This document shows positions 8,762 through 18,027 of a stretch of 64,000 nucleotides of DNA, in pieces (within the stretch, counting starts at the first letter, position 1; every line of letters starts with the position of its first letter). Made by a program: the position numbers and the translations under genes. The stretch is from Filimonas sp. (GTDB lineage: Bacteria > Bacteroidota > Bacteroidia > Chitinophagales > Chitinophagaceae), in contig JAFKHH010000013.1 in assembly GCA_017306865.1 (NCBI GenBank), positions 124,001-188,000 on the forward strand, in the 5' to 3' direction. The notes below the pieces were generated by a model that worked only from the letters and a program-made list of their open reading frames with translations, was not told the origin of the DNA and did no database searches.

Positions 8762-10489
8762 ATGCTACAAAAACGACTGCTTCTTCTTGTGCTATTATGC
8801 ACTGCTCTCATTGATATAAATGCACAGCAAAAAGATTCCCTGGATACGTATTATCAGACTGGTAAAGTACAGCCCCTGATGGCGCATTATGATGCGGACA
8901 GGGGTAACTTGGCGCGTTTTTATGTTATCCAGAATAGCCCGGAGCGCAGGAACAGGTTTAAAGCATTTAATGAAAGTTATTTGTCTTCACTGAATAAGAT
9001 CGGCTTTGATAAACTGAGCTCATCGGATAAAGTGGATTATGTATTGTTTAAGCGACAACTGAATAATGAGCTGCGGCAGTTATCCAAAGAGGAAGAGGAA
9101 TACAATCAACTGGCTAAGTATTTTCCATTTGCAGATTCTATTTACTCCCTGGAAAAATTAAGAAGGCGCGGCGCGTACCTGAAAGCGGAAGATGTGAGTA
9201 AGACGTTAGCCGCAGCAAATAAACAAGTGCGCCAGTTGTCAAAAGCATTAGTGGCTGATGCTGCGTTGAGCAAACCTTTGGCGCTACGTGCAGAGGCAAC
9301 TGCAAAAGGCTTACAGGCTGCATTGAAAAGTGTCTATGATTTCTATTATGGGTATGATCCTGACTTTACATGGTGGGTTGCCAATCCATACAAGGCGCTT
9401 GACAGCTCTTTAAATACTTATGCAGGATTGTTGCGGGCAAAGCAGGTGAAAGAGGATAGCAGCAAAGATGATGGTAGTGGTATTATAGGTAACCCAATTG
9501 GTAAGGAGGAACTGATCCGCCAGTTGCAGTATGAAATGATCCCGTACACACCAGAAGAATTAGTAGACATCGCGAATAAAGAATTTGCCTGGTGCGATGC
9601 GGAGATGAAAAAAGCATCGCGCGAAATGGGTTTTGGCGATGACTGGAAGAAGGCATTGGAGAAAGTAAAGAATGAGCATGTACCTGCCGGCAGGCAACCG
9701 GAAATGCTGATGGGTTTGTATAATCAATCGGTTGATTTTTTAAAGAAGAATGACTTGCTCACAATACCGTCATTGGCAGAAGAAACATGGCGCATGGTGA
9801 TGATGTCGCCGGAGCGCCAACTGGTTGCACCTTTCTTTTTAGGTGGTGAAACTTTACTGATCGCTTACCCAACTAACACGATGGATGAAGATGCTAAACA
9901 GATGAGCTTGCGTGGGAACAATCCTCATTTTTCCCGTGCAGTGTTGCATCATGAATTGATTGCGGGACATGGGTTACAATATTATATGACGAACCGTTAT
10001 AAAGTCTACCGGAACTTTGATACGCCGTTCTGGACAGAAGGTTGGGCTTTGTATTGGGAAATGATCTTGTGGGATAAAGGTTTTCCGCGGAATGCGGAAG
10101 ATAGAGTCGGTATGTTGTTTTGGCGCATGCACCGTTGCGCGAGAATTATTTTCTCGTTGAATTATCACTTGAGCAGATGGACACCACAGCAGTGCATCGA
10201 CTTTTTAGTAGACCGGGTAGGCCATGAGAGAGCGAATGCAGAAGGCGAGGTAAGGCGTTCGTTTGTGGGAGGCTATGGGCCATTGTACCAGATCGCGTAT
10301 ATGATCGGCGCACTGCAATTTTATGCATTGAAGAAAGAGGTTGTGGATAGCGGCAAAATGTCATTCAAACAATTTCACGATGCGGTATTGAGAGAAAATG
10401 CCATGCCGGTAGAAATGGTGCGTGCTATTATAACCAATCAACCATTGGATAAAGAGTATAAAACGTCGTGGCGTTTTTATGGGAAGTAA
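8762..10489 (+). CDS. DUF885-family secreted metallopeptidase-like protein
   Basis: A 575-residue protein with a signal peptide (to about residue 21, INAQQ). The rest is the all-helical DUF885 domain, a family related to gluzincin metallopeptidases. The zinc motif is a variant of HExxH: HELIAGH at residues 397-403. A downstream TEGWALYWE segment is the likely third ligand, as is usual in this family. The helical N-terminal half and the C-terminal GGYGPLYQIAYMIGALQ segment are typical. It probably degrades peptides in the periplasm. The gene is single, followed by a 675-bp repeat-rich gap. Confidence 0.85.
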   Translation: MLQKRLLLLVLLCTALIDINAQQKDSLDTYYQTGKVQPLMAHYDADRGNLARFYVIQNSPERRNRFKAFNESYLSSLNKIGFDKLSSSDKVDYVLFKRQLNNELRQLSKEEEEYNQLAKYFPFADSIYSLEKLRRRGAYLKAEDVSKTLAAANKQVRQLSKALVADAALSKPLALRAEATAKGLQAALKSVYDFYYGYDPDFTWWVANPYKALDSSLNTYAGLLRAKQVKEDSSKDDGSGIIGNPIGKEELIRQLQYEMIPYTPEELVDIANKEFAWCDAEMKKASREMGFGDDWKKALEKVKNEHVPAGRQPEMLMGLYNQSVDFLKKNDLLTIPSLAEETWRMVMMSPERQLVAPFFLGGETLLIAYPTNTMDEDAKQMSLRGNNPHFSRAVLHHELIAGHGLQYYMTNRYKVYRNFDTPFWTEGWALYWEMILWDKGFPRNAEDRVGMLFWRMHRCARIIFSLNYHLSRWTPQQCIDFLVDRVGHERANAEGEVRRSFVGGYGPLYQIAYMIGALQFYALKKEVVDSGKMSFKQFHDAVLRENAMPVEMVRAIITNQPLDKEYKTSWRFYGK

Positions 10490-10609
10490 TGAGATGGTTG
10501 CATTGTTGAATGGTTAAATTGTTTATCGTCCTGGTCTCCGACTTACTGTGCACCCACATCTTTTTTAATATAATAAGGGCGGAGACTCGTCAGAGCGGCA
10601 GATTCGCCT

Positions 10610-10720
10610 TGGTTCGTGTCCTCACGAACCAGCTACCAACCGGCGCGTGAAGACACGCGCCGGGGCTTTTGCTATTTAATTCATCGCTGTTCGACATGTT
10701 AGCGGAGCGCATGTCGAACA
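10610..10720. repeat. Composite palindromic repeat block, copy 1
   Basis: Three modules lie in a row: hairpin GGTTCGTG-TCCT-CACGAACC, hairpin CCGGCGCGTG-AAGA with its complement, and the TGTTCGACATG palindrome. The first two occur as an exact inverted unit, loops included, at 21296-21350. The third occurs at 21232-21262 in the same orientation. Confidence 0.75.
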
Positions 10721-10769
10721 CTGATAAAGCGGATTTGTAATCCGTACAAAAAGGATGTATATCCTTTAC

Positions 10770-10881
10770 TGGCGCAGGGCTCCTGCCCTGTGTCTATTTG
10801 TTACTAAACTCTACAGAAAAGGAAGCTTGTATAATGTGTAATAGTAGTAATATGTAGGCACAGGGCAGGAGCCCTGCGCCA
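10770..10881. repeat. 112-bp inverted-repeat element, copy 1
   Basis: Two perfect 23-bp arms, starting TGGCGCAGGGCTCCTGCCCT at 10770 and inverted at 10859-10881, enclose about 66 bp of A/T-rich DNA. A related element lies at 24921-25042 with diverged arms and a different interior. Confidence 0.75.
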
Positions 10882-11164
10882 GCGAAGGACCAGGATGAGG
10901 TGAGGATGGAAGAGGACGTACAAGTGTGCGACGCAAGTAAAGTTGAATAGAGATACTGAAGTCGGGACACAAAGAATAATAGCTTAATTATCGGATAGGG
11001 ATTTTTATAGTATGACTATAGCAGCAATTGACGATTTAACAATTAAACCATTTAACAAATACTTCCAGCTTACCGCTCGCAATACTGCATTGACGTGATT
11101 TAACATTGCAATCTCCCAAACGGTGTATCTTGTAAGCTCCTTGTAAAATTCCAAATACCCAGGC

Positions 11165-11740
11165 ATGCAAAATGATATTATCCTACAGATCGGCAATCGC
11201 ATTAAAGAAAAACGAAAAGAAAATAGCATCACGTTGCAGGAGTTGGCAGAGGCTGTTGGTGTAACAAAAGGTTTGATCTCTCAGGTAGAGAACAATCGTA
11301 CCGTACCATCGCTTACTGTATTGATAAGTATCATCAAAGCTTTGCATGTAGACCTGAATGAATTTTTTGACAGCATTTCATTTAAAGAGGCAGAAGGGCC
11401 GTTGCTGATCAAGAAGGAGCAATATGAGACGATAGAGCGGGAGCATAGCACGGGCTCTCATTACAGCCGCATTACTTCATTTAAGCAAAATGGTCAATTG
11501 ATAGACGTGGTGCTGTTCCGCCAGGAAAAAGATGCGCCACGCGATTTCGTATCCACCAATGCCTTTGAATATGACTATATGATCAAAGGTTCTATAAAAT
11601 ATACTATTGACGACCAGGAGTATATCCTGGAGGAAGGGGACTCTTTTTACTACGATGCCCGTAAGCCGCACTTAACTACCTGTGTAAACGGGGAGGAGGC
11701 TATTATGCTGGTGGTGTACATTTTTGATGAGGCATCCTGA
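11165..11740 (+). CDS. XRE-family regulator with C-terminal cupin sensor domain
   Basis: A 191-residue regulator. Residues about 8-62 are a lambda-repressor-type helix-turn-helix (ITLQELAEAVGVTKGLISQV, then ENNRTVPSL). Residues about 110-187 are a cupin barrel (FEYDYMIKGSIKYTI, EEGDSFYYDARKPH) that probably binds a small effector. Relatives of this architecture often control catabolic genes for amines or other nitrogen compounds, with the ligand being a pathway metabolite. The gene sits 155 bases upstream of the SusC gene on the same strand and is the obvious local regulator of the predicted phosphonate locus. I infer that link; no operator repeat was identified. Confidence 0.88.
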   Translation: MQNDIILQIGNRIKEKRKENSITLQELAEAVGVTKGLISQVENNRTVPSLTVLISIIKALHVDLNEFFDSISFKEAEGPLLIKKEQYETIEREHSTGSHYSRITSFKQNGQLIDVVLFRQEKDAPRDFVSTNAFEYDYMIKGSIKYTIDDQEYILEEGDSFYYDARKPHLTTCVNGEEAIMLVVYIFDEAS

Positions 11741-11842
11741 GGATAATCAAAATTTCCAAAAGTTTAGTATTTCTAAAATTAATTAATCGTAAAGCCATAA
11801 AAGTTTACAATTGCTTTACTATTTGTTAATCTGCTTTATTCG

Positions 11843-11870
11843 TTGCGGGTCTTGTTCGCGGCTAGTTTTG
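11843..11870 (+). promoter_or_regulatory. Candidate Bacteroidota promoter for the susC operon
   Basis: TTG at 11843-11845 lies 17 bases before TAGTTTTG (11863-11870), an exact TAnnTTTG -7 element. It is 25 bases before the susC start. The spacing to the -33 element is slightly short. Confidence 0.45.
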
Positions 11871-11895
11871 CGTTCGTCATACAAATAATTTGACA

Positions 11896-14800
11896 ATGCT
11901 TATGAATCTGCAACAATCCAAAAAGTTTAGGGAGGCTATACTTTTGTTCGTTTCCCTGGTCTTGTTTCAAGTGGGGTTTGCACAATCTTTCCAGCTAAAA
12001 GGAAAGGTTGCCGATGCTGCAACCAAGAAAATGGTGGCAGGCGCAACAATCTCCAGCCGTGAAACAGGCAAGTCTGTAGCCGCTGGTACAGACGGTTCTT
12101 TTACGATCCCTTCTACCCCTGGGGATGCATTGACGGTAACATACATTGGCTACGAAATGAAAGTGGTAAATGTTGCCGGTAGCGATTTTTTGACGGTTGA
12201 GATTAACCCTGCCTCCAAGCAACTGACGGAGGTGGTAATCACGGCTTTTGGTATTAAAAAAGAAGTAAAGAAACTGGGTTATGCGGTGCAGGAAGTAAAA
12301 GGTGAAGACCTGGTGAAAGCAAGAGATCAGAACCCGATCACCGGCCTTACGGGTAAGGTTGCTGGTCTGTCTGTAGGCCCGTCAGCAGAAATGCTGCGCA
12401 AACCAACAGTAATACTGCGTGGCAACGAGATTACGCTGTATGTAGTAGATGGTGTGCCTGTCAGCTCTGATACCTGGAACATCAGCCCTGACGACATCGA
12501 ATCTTATTCTGTACTGAAAGGGCCGACTGCCGCTGCGCTGTATGGTGCGCGTGCACAGTTTGGCGCTATCCTTATTACTACAAAGAAGGGTGCAAAAAGA
12601 AAAGGGTTTACACTGGAGCTAAACTCTACCAATTCTTTTGATAAAGGCTTTACCGCGTTTCCACGTACACAAGACTTATATGGTCCTGGTGAAAACCAAT
12701 TGTATGCGTTTGGTGATGGTAAAGGCGGTGGTCTGAATGATAATGACTATGATGTATGGGGCCCTAAGCTGGATGGTAAACTGATACCGCAGTATGACGG
12801 TAAGTATGATCCGAATGCAACTTATACAACCACCTTCTCCGGTGGTAAAGTATGGACAGGACATATACAGCCAACGCCTTTTGTGGCGCGTGGTGCAAAC
12901 AACCTGCAGCATTTTTTGAGAACAGGTTTCCAGACAACGAATAACGTTGCGCTAAGCACGTCTGGTGATAATTATAACCTGCGTTTTTCTTTGTCTCACT
13001 CTTATCAGCAGAGTATTATTCCTAACATGGAGTTGAACATTACCAACTTCAATATGTATGGATCGTACAACCCTACTTCACGTTTGAAGATAGAAGCAAG
13101 CCTTAACTATAACAGGCAGTACACGCCTAACTATCCTGATGTGGACTATGGCCCGAACAGCCTGATCTATAACATGGCTATCTGGACTGGTGCTGATTGG
13201 GATGTAACTGCGCCTGATATTAAAGGGATCTGGCAGCCGGGTAAAGTTGGTACACAGTCTGTGTTTGCAGAGTATCAACGTTACCACAACCCTTGGTTTA
13301 TGGTGAAGGAGTGGTTGCGTGGACATTATAAAAACGACATTTTCGGTTTTGTAGCGGCTACTTATAAGATAGATAACCACATTAACTTTTTGGCGCGTAC
13401 ACAGATCACAACGTATGATCTGCTGCGTACGGAAAGAATGCCTTACTCTGCGCACCCGTACGGACGTGAGCAGAACCAGGGTGACTATCGTGAAGACCGC
13501 CGCAACCTGTTTGAGAATAACACGGACCTTCAGTTTACGTTCAACTACAAGGCAGGTAACTTTGTTGGGCTTTCTGGTTTAGTAGGTGGTTCAGGACGTT
13601 TTATGAACTATAATTCCAACTTTACATCTACTGATTACCTGAGTGTGCCGGGTGTGTACAGTTTCTCTAACTCGCTGAACCCTGTACAGGCAAACAGCTT
13701 TGGAAGCGATATGCGTGTATTCAGCGGTTATGCATCTCTCGATGCATCGCTGGGTAAGTATGCTAACATAGGTGTAACTACCCGTTTTGATAAATCATCT
13801 GCGGCACCAATTAACTACCAGACATTCTTCTATCCAAGTATTTCGGTAGCAACAGTGATCAGTGATTACGTGAAACTGCCTTCTTTTATCAGCATGCTGA
13901 AACTGCGCGGCTCTTATGCGAGCGTACGTGCAGATGCAACAAGTGCAACGATAGGTATGACGCCATACACTACGATCACTGCGCTGGGTGGCTCGCCTAC
14001 AGGCCGTAGCCTGACTGATTACGCACTGGGTTATGGTAACAACTATGCGTCTCCTTATGGTGGACCTGATTACTCCCTGATAGCAGCATACTCTGTAAAT
14101 AAAAATTACAACAACCAATTGGCTGCAAGCTATACGAACAGCCTGTATGACCCGAATATTAAAACGGCTGAGCGTGTAAACTATGAAGAGGGTGTAGATG
14201 TGCGTTTTCTTGACAATAGGTTGGGGTTGAGCGCAACTGCATTCCAGTATGTAGATGGTCCGCAGATATTGCAGAACACCGTATCTACAGCATCAGGGTT
14301 TAACTATTATTACCTGAATGCATTGAAGACAAGAAAGACCGGTTATGAATTATCATTAACAGGTTCTCCTTTGAAATCAAGAAAAGGATTGAACTGGGAT
14401 GTATTGGTGAACTGGTCTACTTACCGTGAAACGTATGCAGAGTTGCCTCCGGGACAGGATACGTATAAAACATTCTTCAAAAAAGGTGATCGTGTAGATA
14501 AATTTTACGGTACTGCATTCGTAAAAACGCAGGACGGACAGATCATTAATGATGCTGCGGGTAAACCATTGACAGATTCCCGTGCTGCTCAGTTCCTGGG
14601 TTACCTGAATGCTGATTTTGCATGGAGCATTTATAACAAACTTAGCTACCAGGGCCTATCTCTTGGTTTCCAGTTTGACGGAAGTGTGGGCGGTAAAATG
14701 GTGGATTACATGCACAAGAAAACAATGCAGGGTGGTAGAAATATAGAAACAGTAGAGGGTGCATTGGGCGCTGCGCGTGACGCGGATGATAAACACGCAG

Positions 14801-15228
14801 GTGATCCAAACTACAAAGGTGTATATGTAGGTGAGGGTGTGGTAGTAAAAAGTGGGCAGATCAACTATAACTCTGCTACAGGCGCTATAGAGAACTACAA
14901 GGACTTAACGTTTGCGCCAAATACGAATGTAGTGAGCGTACAGGACTATGTAAGTAAGTACTATGGTATAGATGAGGCGAACCTGATGAGTAAAACGTAT
15001 GCAAAATTACGTGAGGTAACGATCGGTTATGACTTCCCTACAAAATGGTTAGGTAAGTCTGTAAGCAGGTTTACTGTATCGCTGGTAGGCCGTAACCTGA
15101 TCTATTTCTATAAGGACAAACGTTTCAAAGATGTAGACCTGGATCAGTATAACAGCCCAGGCACTTCTACTGCGTTGCAATCGCCTACTACACGCAGGTA
15201 TGGTATTAACATCAATGTTGTATTCTAA
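11896..15228 (+). CDS. SusC/RagA-type TonB-dependent outer-membrane transporter
   Basis: A 1110-residue SusC-family transporter. Residues 1-30 are a signal peptide. Residues about 34-115 are the carboxypeptidase-regulatory-like domain (FQLKGKVADAATKKMVAGAT). A plug domain follows (VYVVDGVPV-like text, YSVLKGPTAAALYGARAQFG, ILITTKKG), and the remainder is a 22-strand barrel ending RRYGININVVF. With SusD it imports a substrate across the outer membrane using TonB energy. There is no STN domain, so it is not FecR-coupled. The start could also be ATG at 11902. Downstream come SusD, a phosphatase-superfamily enzyme, PhnZ-like, DUF5690 and FAD-oxidase genes, which point to an organophosphonate substrate rather than a glycan. 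Confidence 0.92.
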   Translation: MLMNLQQSKKFREAILLFVSLVLFQVGFAQSFQLKGKVADAATKKMVAGATISSRETGKSVAAGTDGSFTIPSTPGDALTVTYIGYEMKVVNVAGSDFLTVEINPASKQLTEVVITAFGIKKEVKKLGYAVQEVKGEDLVKARDQNPITGLTGKVAGLSVGPSAEMLRKPTVILRGNEITLYVVDGVPVSSDTWNISPDDIESYSVLKGPTAAALYGARAQFGAILITTKKGAKRKGFTLELNSTNSFDKGFTAFPRTQDLYGPGENQLYAFGDGKGGGLNDNDYDVWGPKLDGKLIPQYDGKYDPNATYTTTFSGGKVWTGHIQPTPFVARGANNLQHFLRTGFQTTNNVALSTSGDNYNLRFSLSHSYQQSIIPNMELNITNFNMYGSYNPTSRLKIEASLNYNRQYTPNYPDVDYGPNSLIYNMAIWTGADWDVTAPDIKGIWQPGKVGTQSVFAEYQRYHNPWFMVKEWLRGHYKNDIFGFVAATYKIDNHINFLARTQITTYDLLRTERMPYSAHPYGREQNQGDYREDRRNLFENNTDLQFTFNYKAGNFVGLSGLVGGSGRFMNYNSNFTSTDYLSVPGVYSFSNSLNPVQANSFGSDMRVFSGYASLDASLGKYANIGVTTRFDKSSAAPINYQTFFYPSISVATVISDYVKLPSFISMLKLRGSYASVRADATSATIGMTPYTTITALGGSPTGRSLTDYALGYGNNYASPYGGPDYSLIAAYSVNKNYNNQLAASYTNSLYDPNIKTAERVNYEEGVDVRFLDNRLGLSATAFQYVDGPQILQNTVSTASGFNYYYLNALKTRKTGYELSLTGSPLKSRKGLNWDVLVNWSTYRETYAELPPGQDTYKTFFKKGDRVDKFYGTAFVKTQDGQIINDAAGKPLTDSRAAQFLGYLNADFAWSIYNKLSYQGLSLGFQFDGSVGGKMVDYMHKKTMQGGRNIETVEGALGAARDADDKHAGDPNYKGVYVGEGVVVKSGQINYNSATGAIENYKDLTFAPNTNVVSVQDYVSKYYGIDEANLMSKTYAKLREVTIGYDFPTKWLGKSVSRFTVSLVGRNLIYFYKDKRFKDVDLDQYNSPGTSTALQSPTTRRYGININVVF

Positions 15229-15251
15229 ACCAAACACTCAACAAGCATACT

Positions 15252-16859
15252 ATGAACAAAAAACTATTCCGTTTATTGCTGTTGCCTGTAAGTGCTGCGG
15301 TAATAACGACGAGCTGTAAGAAAAGTTTTGACAGCCTGAATTCGAATCCTAACGTGCCAACAAGTGTGCAGCCTTCCCTGCTGATGAATGGCGTGTTGTA
15401 TAAACTATATGATGCTCCTTATACCATGAAGGAAAGGTGGGGGCAATACTACTGCTGCAACTACGACTATTATGGTAACAATCAATATAGCTTCGGTCCG
15501 CTGAACAATGCAAATGATGATGCCTATAATACACTAACGAATGTATTGAAGATGGAACAGCAGGCGCTGACATCTGGTGGTGAAGCAGTAAACCCTTATG
15601 AGGCGTTGGGTAAGTTCTTTCGCGCTTATTTCTTTAGCCGCATGAGCCTGGAAGTAGGTGACCTGCCAATGAATGATGCGCTGAAAGGACAGTCAAATCT
15701 TACGCCGGCTTACAATACACAGAAAGAAGTATTTGTACAGGTATTTAAATGGCTGGAATCTGCCAATGCTGATCTTACTCAACTGATCAGCAAAGCGAGC
15801 AGCAATACTACAGAAGGCCAGACACTGAAAGGGGATTTCTATTTCGGTGGTACTTCTAACCCATTGGCACAATGGCAGAAAATAGTGAACGCATACCGCT
15901 TGCGTTTGCTGATCAACCTGAGCAAAAAGGTAAGTGATGCGGACCTGAACATTAAACAGCAGTTTGCTGATATTATCGGTAACCCGACTAAATATCCGCT
16001 GCTGAAAGATGCAAGCGATAACCTGCAATTCATTTATGTAGCGCCTACCAATTTGTATCCGAACAATAAAAACAATTTTGGTAATGATGCCTTGCGTTAC
16101 AACACTTCTGCCACTTACATTGGCTTACTTACTTCGCTGAATGACCCGCGTGTAATGGTTACAGCAGAACCAGCAAGTGCACAGGTAGACAAAGGTGTGT
16201 CGCCAACAAGCTATGATGCATTTGTAGGTGCAAACCCTGGCGAAGACTTAGGTACAATGTATAACAAAACCAATAGCGGTGTGTACTCTTTGCTGAACAG
16301 GAAGAGATACTACGATGGTTATACAGGTGAGCCAAGCATACAGATCGGTTATGCGGAGCAATGCTTCAACATTGCGGAAGCTATCAACCGTGGCTGGATC
16401 ACGGGTGATGCTGAAGCAAGTTATAAAGCAGGCATTCTTTCTTCAATGGCATTTTATGGTGTACCACAGGCAGGCGCGTTTAATGTGTACTTCCTGAAAA
16501 AAGGTGCAAGCCTGGGTACTTATGACAGCTATACGGTGAATGTAGATTTCAATACATACTACACGCAGGCAAAAGTGGCGTATGCGGGTAATAACCCTAC
16601 AGGGTTGGAGCAGATATTGAAACAGAAATATCTCGCACTGTTCCGTCACTCAGGTTTAGAAGCGTATTACCAAAACAGGAGAACGGGTATTCCGGAATTT
16701 ACAGTAGGGCCGGGTACAGGTAATAGCCAGCGTATTCCAAAACGTTTCCAGTACTCTTCTGCGGAGCGCTCTGCGAATGCTGCTAATTACAACAAAGCAT
16801 TGCAATCTCAATACGGAGGTAATGATGATATCAATGGCACTATGTGGATCCTTCAATAA
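15252..16859 (+). CDS. SusD/RagB-type substrate-binding lipoprotein
   Basis: A 535-residue lipoprotein. The lipobox TTSC is at about residues 19-22, followed by the SusD-like_2 fold: helical TPR-like repeats (FRAYFFSRMSLEVGDLPMNDA, then WLESANADLTQLISKA) and a C-terminal part containing EAYYQNRRTGIPEF. It acts as the lid over the SusC channel, capturing substrate at the cell surface. It begins 23 bases after the susC stop, clearly the same transcript. SusD_like_2 proteins often partner SusC proteins for non-starch substrates. The ligand is not readable from sequence; downstream genes suggest a phosphonate. Confidence 0.92.
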   Translation: MNKKLFRLLLLPVSAAVITTSCKKSFDSLNSNPNVPTSVQPSLLMNGVLYKLYDAPYTMKERWGQYYCCNYDYYGNNQYSFGPLNNANDDAYNTLTNVLKMEQQALTSGGEAVNPYEALGKFFRAYFFSRMSLEVGDLPMNDALKGQSNLTPAYNTQKEVFVQVFKWLESANADLTQLISKASSNTTEGQTLKGDFYFGGTSNPLAQWQKIVNAYRLRLLINLSKKVSDADLNIKQQFADIIGNPTKYPLLKDASDNLQFIYVAPTNLYPNNKNNFGNDALRYNTSATYIGLLTSLNDPRVMVTAEPASAQVDKGVSPTSYDAFVGANPGEDLGTMYNKTNSGVYSLLNRKRYYDGYTGEPSIQIGYAEQCFNIAEAINRGWITGDAEASYKAGILSSMAFYGVPQAGAFNVYFLKKGASLGTYDSYTVNVDFNTYYTQAKVAYAGNNPTGLEQILKQKYLALFRHSGLEAYYQNRRTGIPEFTVGPGTGNSQRIPKRFQYSSAERSANAANYNKALQSQYGGNDDINGTMWILQ

Positions 16860-16883
16860 TCATAACGTTTAAGTTTCAAGGTA

Positions 16884-16909
16884 AAGGTGTAAGGTTTTCC
16901 TTACACCTT
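16884..16909 (+). terminator. Intercistronic hairpin between susD and the phosphatase gene
   Basis: The arms AAGGTGTAAGG and CCTTACACCTT enclose a TTTT loop, with no following T-run. It may attenuate transcription or stabilise the upstream susCD mRNA, giving more transporter than enzyme. Confidence 0.5.
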
Positions 16910-16944
16910 ACGCCTTATTGTGAACACCTTACATTTTGTTACAA

Positions 16945-18015
16945 ATGAAAAAAACAATTCTTCTTTTCCTTGGTTTAACAATAGCTGCCGGAACGTTTGC
17001 GCAACAGAAGCAGGCGGAAAACGTTGTCATCTTTACACTGGATGGCATGCGCTGGCAGGAAATATTTGGCGGTGCAGACAGCACACTGATCCGCAACTTT
17101 TGCTCCGATACCAGCGAGGTGCGTAAGAAATGGTGGCGCGAAACAGCCGCGGAAAGACGTGCGGAATTGTTTCCTTTTCTGTGGAGCGAGATTGTAACGA
17201 AAGGCCAGCTCTATGGCAATCGTGCAAAAGGCAGTTACATGAATGTTGCGAACCCTTACAAGTTTTCTTACCCGGGATACAATGAAATATTTACCGGTTA
17301 TCCTGATACGGCTGTGAACTCTAATGATAAGATTGCCAATAAAAATGTAAACGTACTGGAGTTCATTAACCAGCAAAAGGGTTACCAGGGTAAAGTGGCA
17401 GCCTTTACTACCTGGGATTGTTTTCCTTATATACTGAATAAAGAACGTAGTGGTTTGTATGTAAATACAGATAACGATACGCTGGCTGGTAATGCGATTG
17501 CACTACAACTGACAAACGATTTTCAGCACCTTGCGCCACGGGTGATTAATGTGCGCCCGGATGTGATAACCTATATAGCTGCGCGTGAATACATGAAGGT
17601 GTCAAAGCCGCGTGTGCTCTATGTAGCATTTGATGAAACGGATGACTTCGCACATGATGGTTTGTATGATCAATACCTGCGCTCCGCTCATGCAGAAGAT
17701 GCGATGATCGCTGATATGTGGAAGCTGATACAATCTACGCCGGGATATGCAAACAACACAGTGTTGCTGATCACTTGTGATCATGGCCGTGGTGATAAAA
17801 TAAAAAAGCAGTGGCGGGATCATGGCGCGAACGTAGAAGGTGCTGATGAAATATGGATGGCCGCTATTGGCCCGCGCATAGATGCAAAGGGTGATAATAC
17901 ACAAGGGCAGGTGTGCCAAAAACAAATAGCCGCTACCATAGCCGCTATACTGGGATTTGATTTTAAAGCTGCACATCCTGTTGCGGCGCCTGTTAATAGC
18001 ATATTGAAAAAATAA
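16945..18015 (+). CDS. Periplasmic alkaline-phosphatase-superfamily hydrolase
   Basis: A 356-residue enzyme with a signal peptide (residues 1-20). It has the bimetal site of the alkaline phosphatase superfamily: Asp33 (TLDGMR), Ser108 in FSYPGYNEIFTG as likely nucleophile, Asp230 and His237 (AFDETDDFAH), Asp279 and His280 (ITCDHG) and His293 (RDHG). Family members hydrolyse phosphate or phosphonate esters, phosphonoacetate or sulfate esters; the motif arrangement is nearer the phosphodiesterase/phosphonate branch than true sulfatases. The start is ATG 16945, not the TTG nine bases upstream. It follows susCD and precedes a PhnZ-like gene by 12 bases, so I infer it releases a free aminophosphonate from an ester in the periplasm. 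Confidence 0.82.
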   Translation: MKKTILLFLGLTIAAGTFAQQKQAENVVIFTLDGMRWQEIFGGADSTLIRNFCSDTSEVRKKWWRETAAERRAELFPFLWSEIVTKGQLYGNRAKGSYMNVANPYKFSYPGYNEIFTGYPDTAVNSNDKIANKNVNVLEFINQQKGYQGKVAAFTTWDCFPYILNKERSGLYVNTDNDTLAGNAIALQLTNDFQHLAPRVINVRPDVITYIAAREYMKVSKPRVLYVAFDETDDFAHDGLYDQYLRSAHAEDAMIADMWKLIQSTPGYANNTVLLITCDHGRGDKIKKQWRDHGANVEGADEIWMAAIGPRIDAKGDNTQGQVCQKQIAATIAAILGFDFKAAHPVAAPVNSILKK

Positions 18016-18027
18016 AAACACCGGAGC

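Larger units (their letters stand above)
10490..11164. repeat. Repeat-rich intergenic region (675 bp)
   Basis: No gene is visible here. In order it contains: a TTGTTGAATGGTTAAATTGT-type string (about 10500-10522); a hairpin of GGTTCGTG and its complement (10611-10630); a hairpin of CCGGCGCGTG and its complement (10640-10663); a TGTTCGACATG palindrome (10688-10720); a GGATTTGTAATCC hairpin (about 10730-10742); an AAAGGATGTATATCCTTT hairpin (about 10750-10767); and a 112-bp inverted-repeat element (10770-10881). Most of these recur near 21.2-21.4 kb and 24.9 kb. Confidence 0.75.

Noticed and set aside
13078-13455. Long antisense open frame within the first susC gene
   Set aside because: Its composition (Arg-, Ile- and Cys-rich with no family pattern) is that of a shadow frame opposite a well-supported gene. 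The same applies to the antisense frames in pnp, the TonB-receptor gene and the second susC gene.
11890-16859. Glycan utilisation locus based on the first SusC/SusD pair
   Set aside because: No glycoside hydrolase, polysaccharide lyase or sugar kinase lies nearby; all adjacent enzymes point to organophosphonates.
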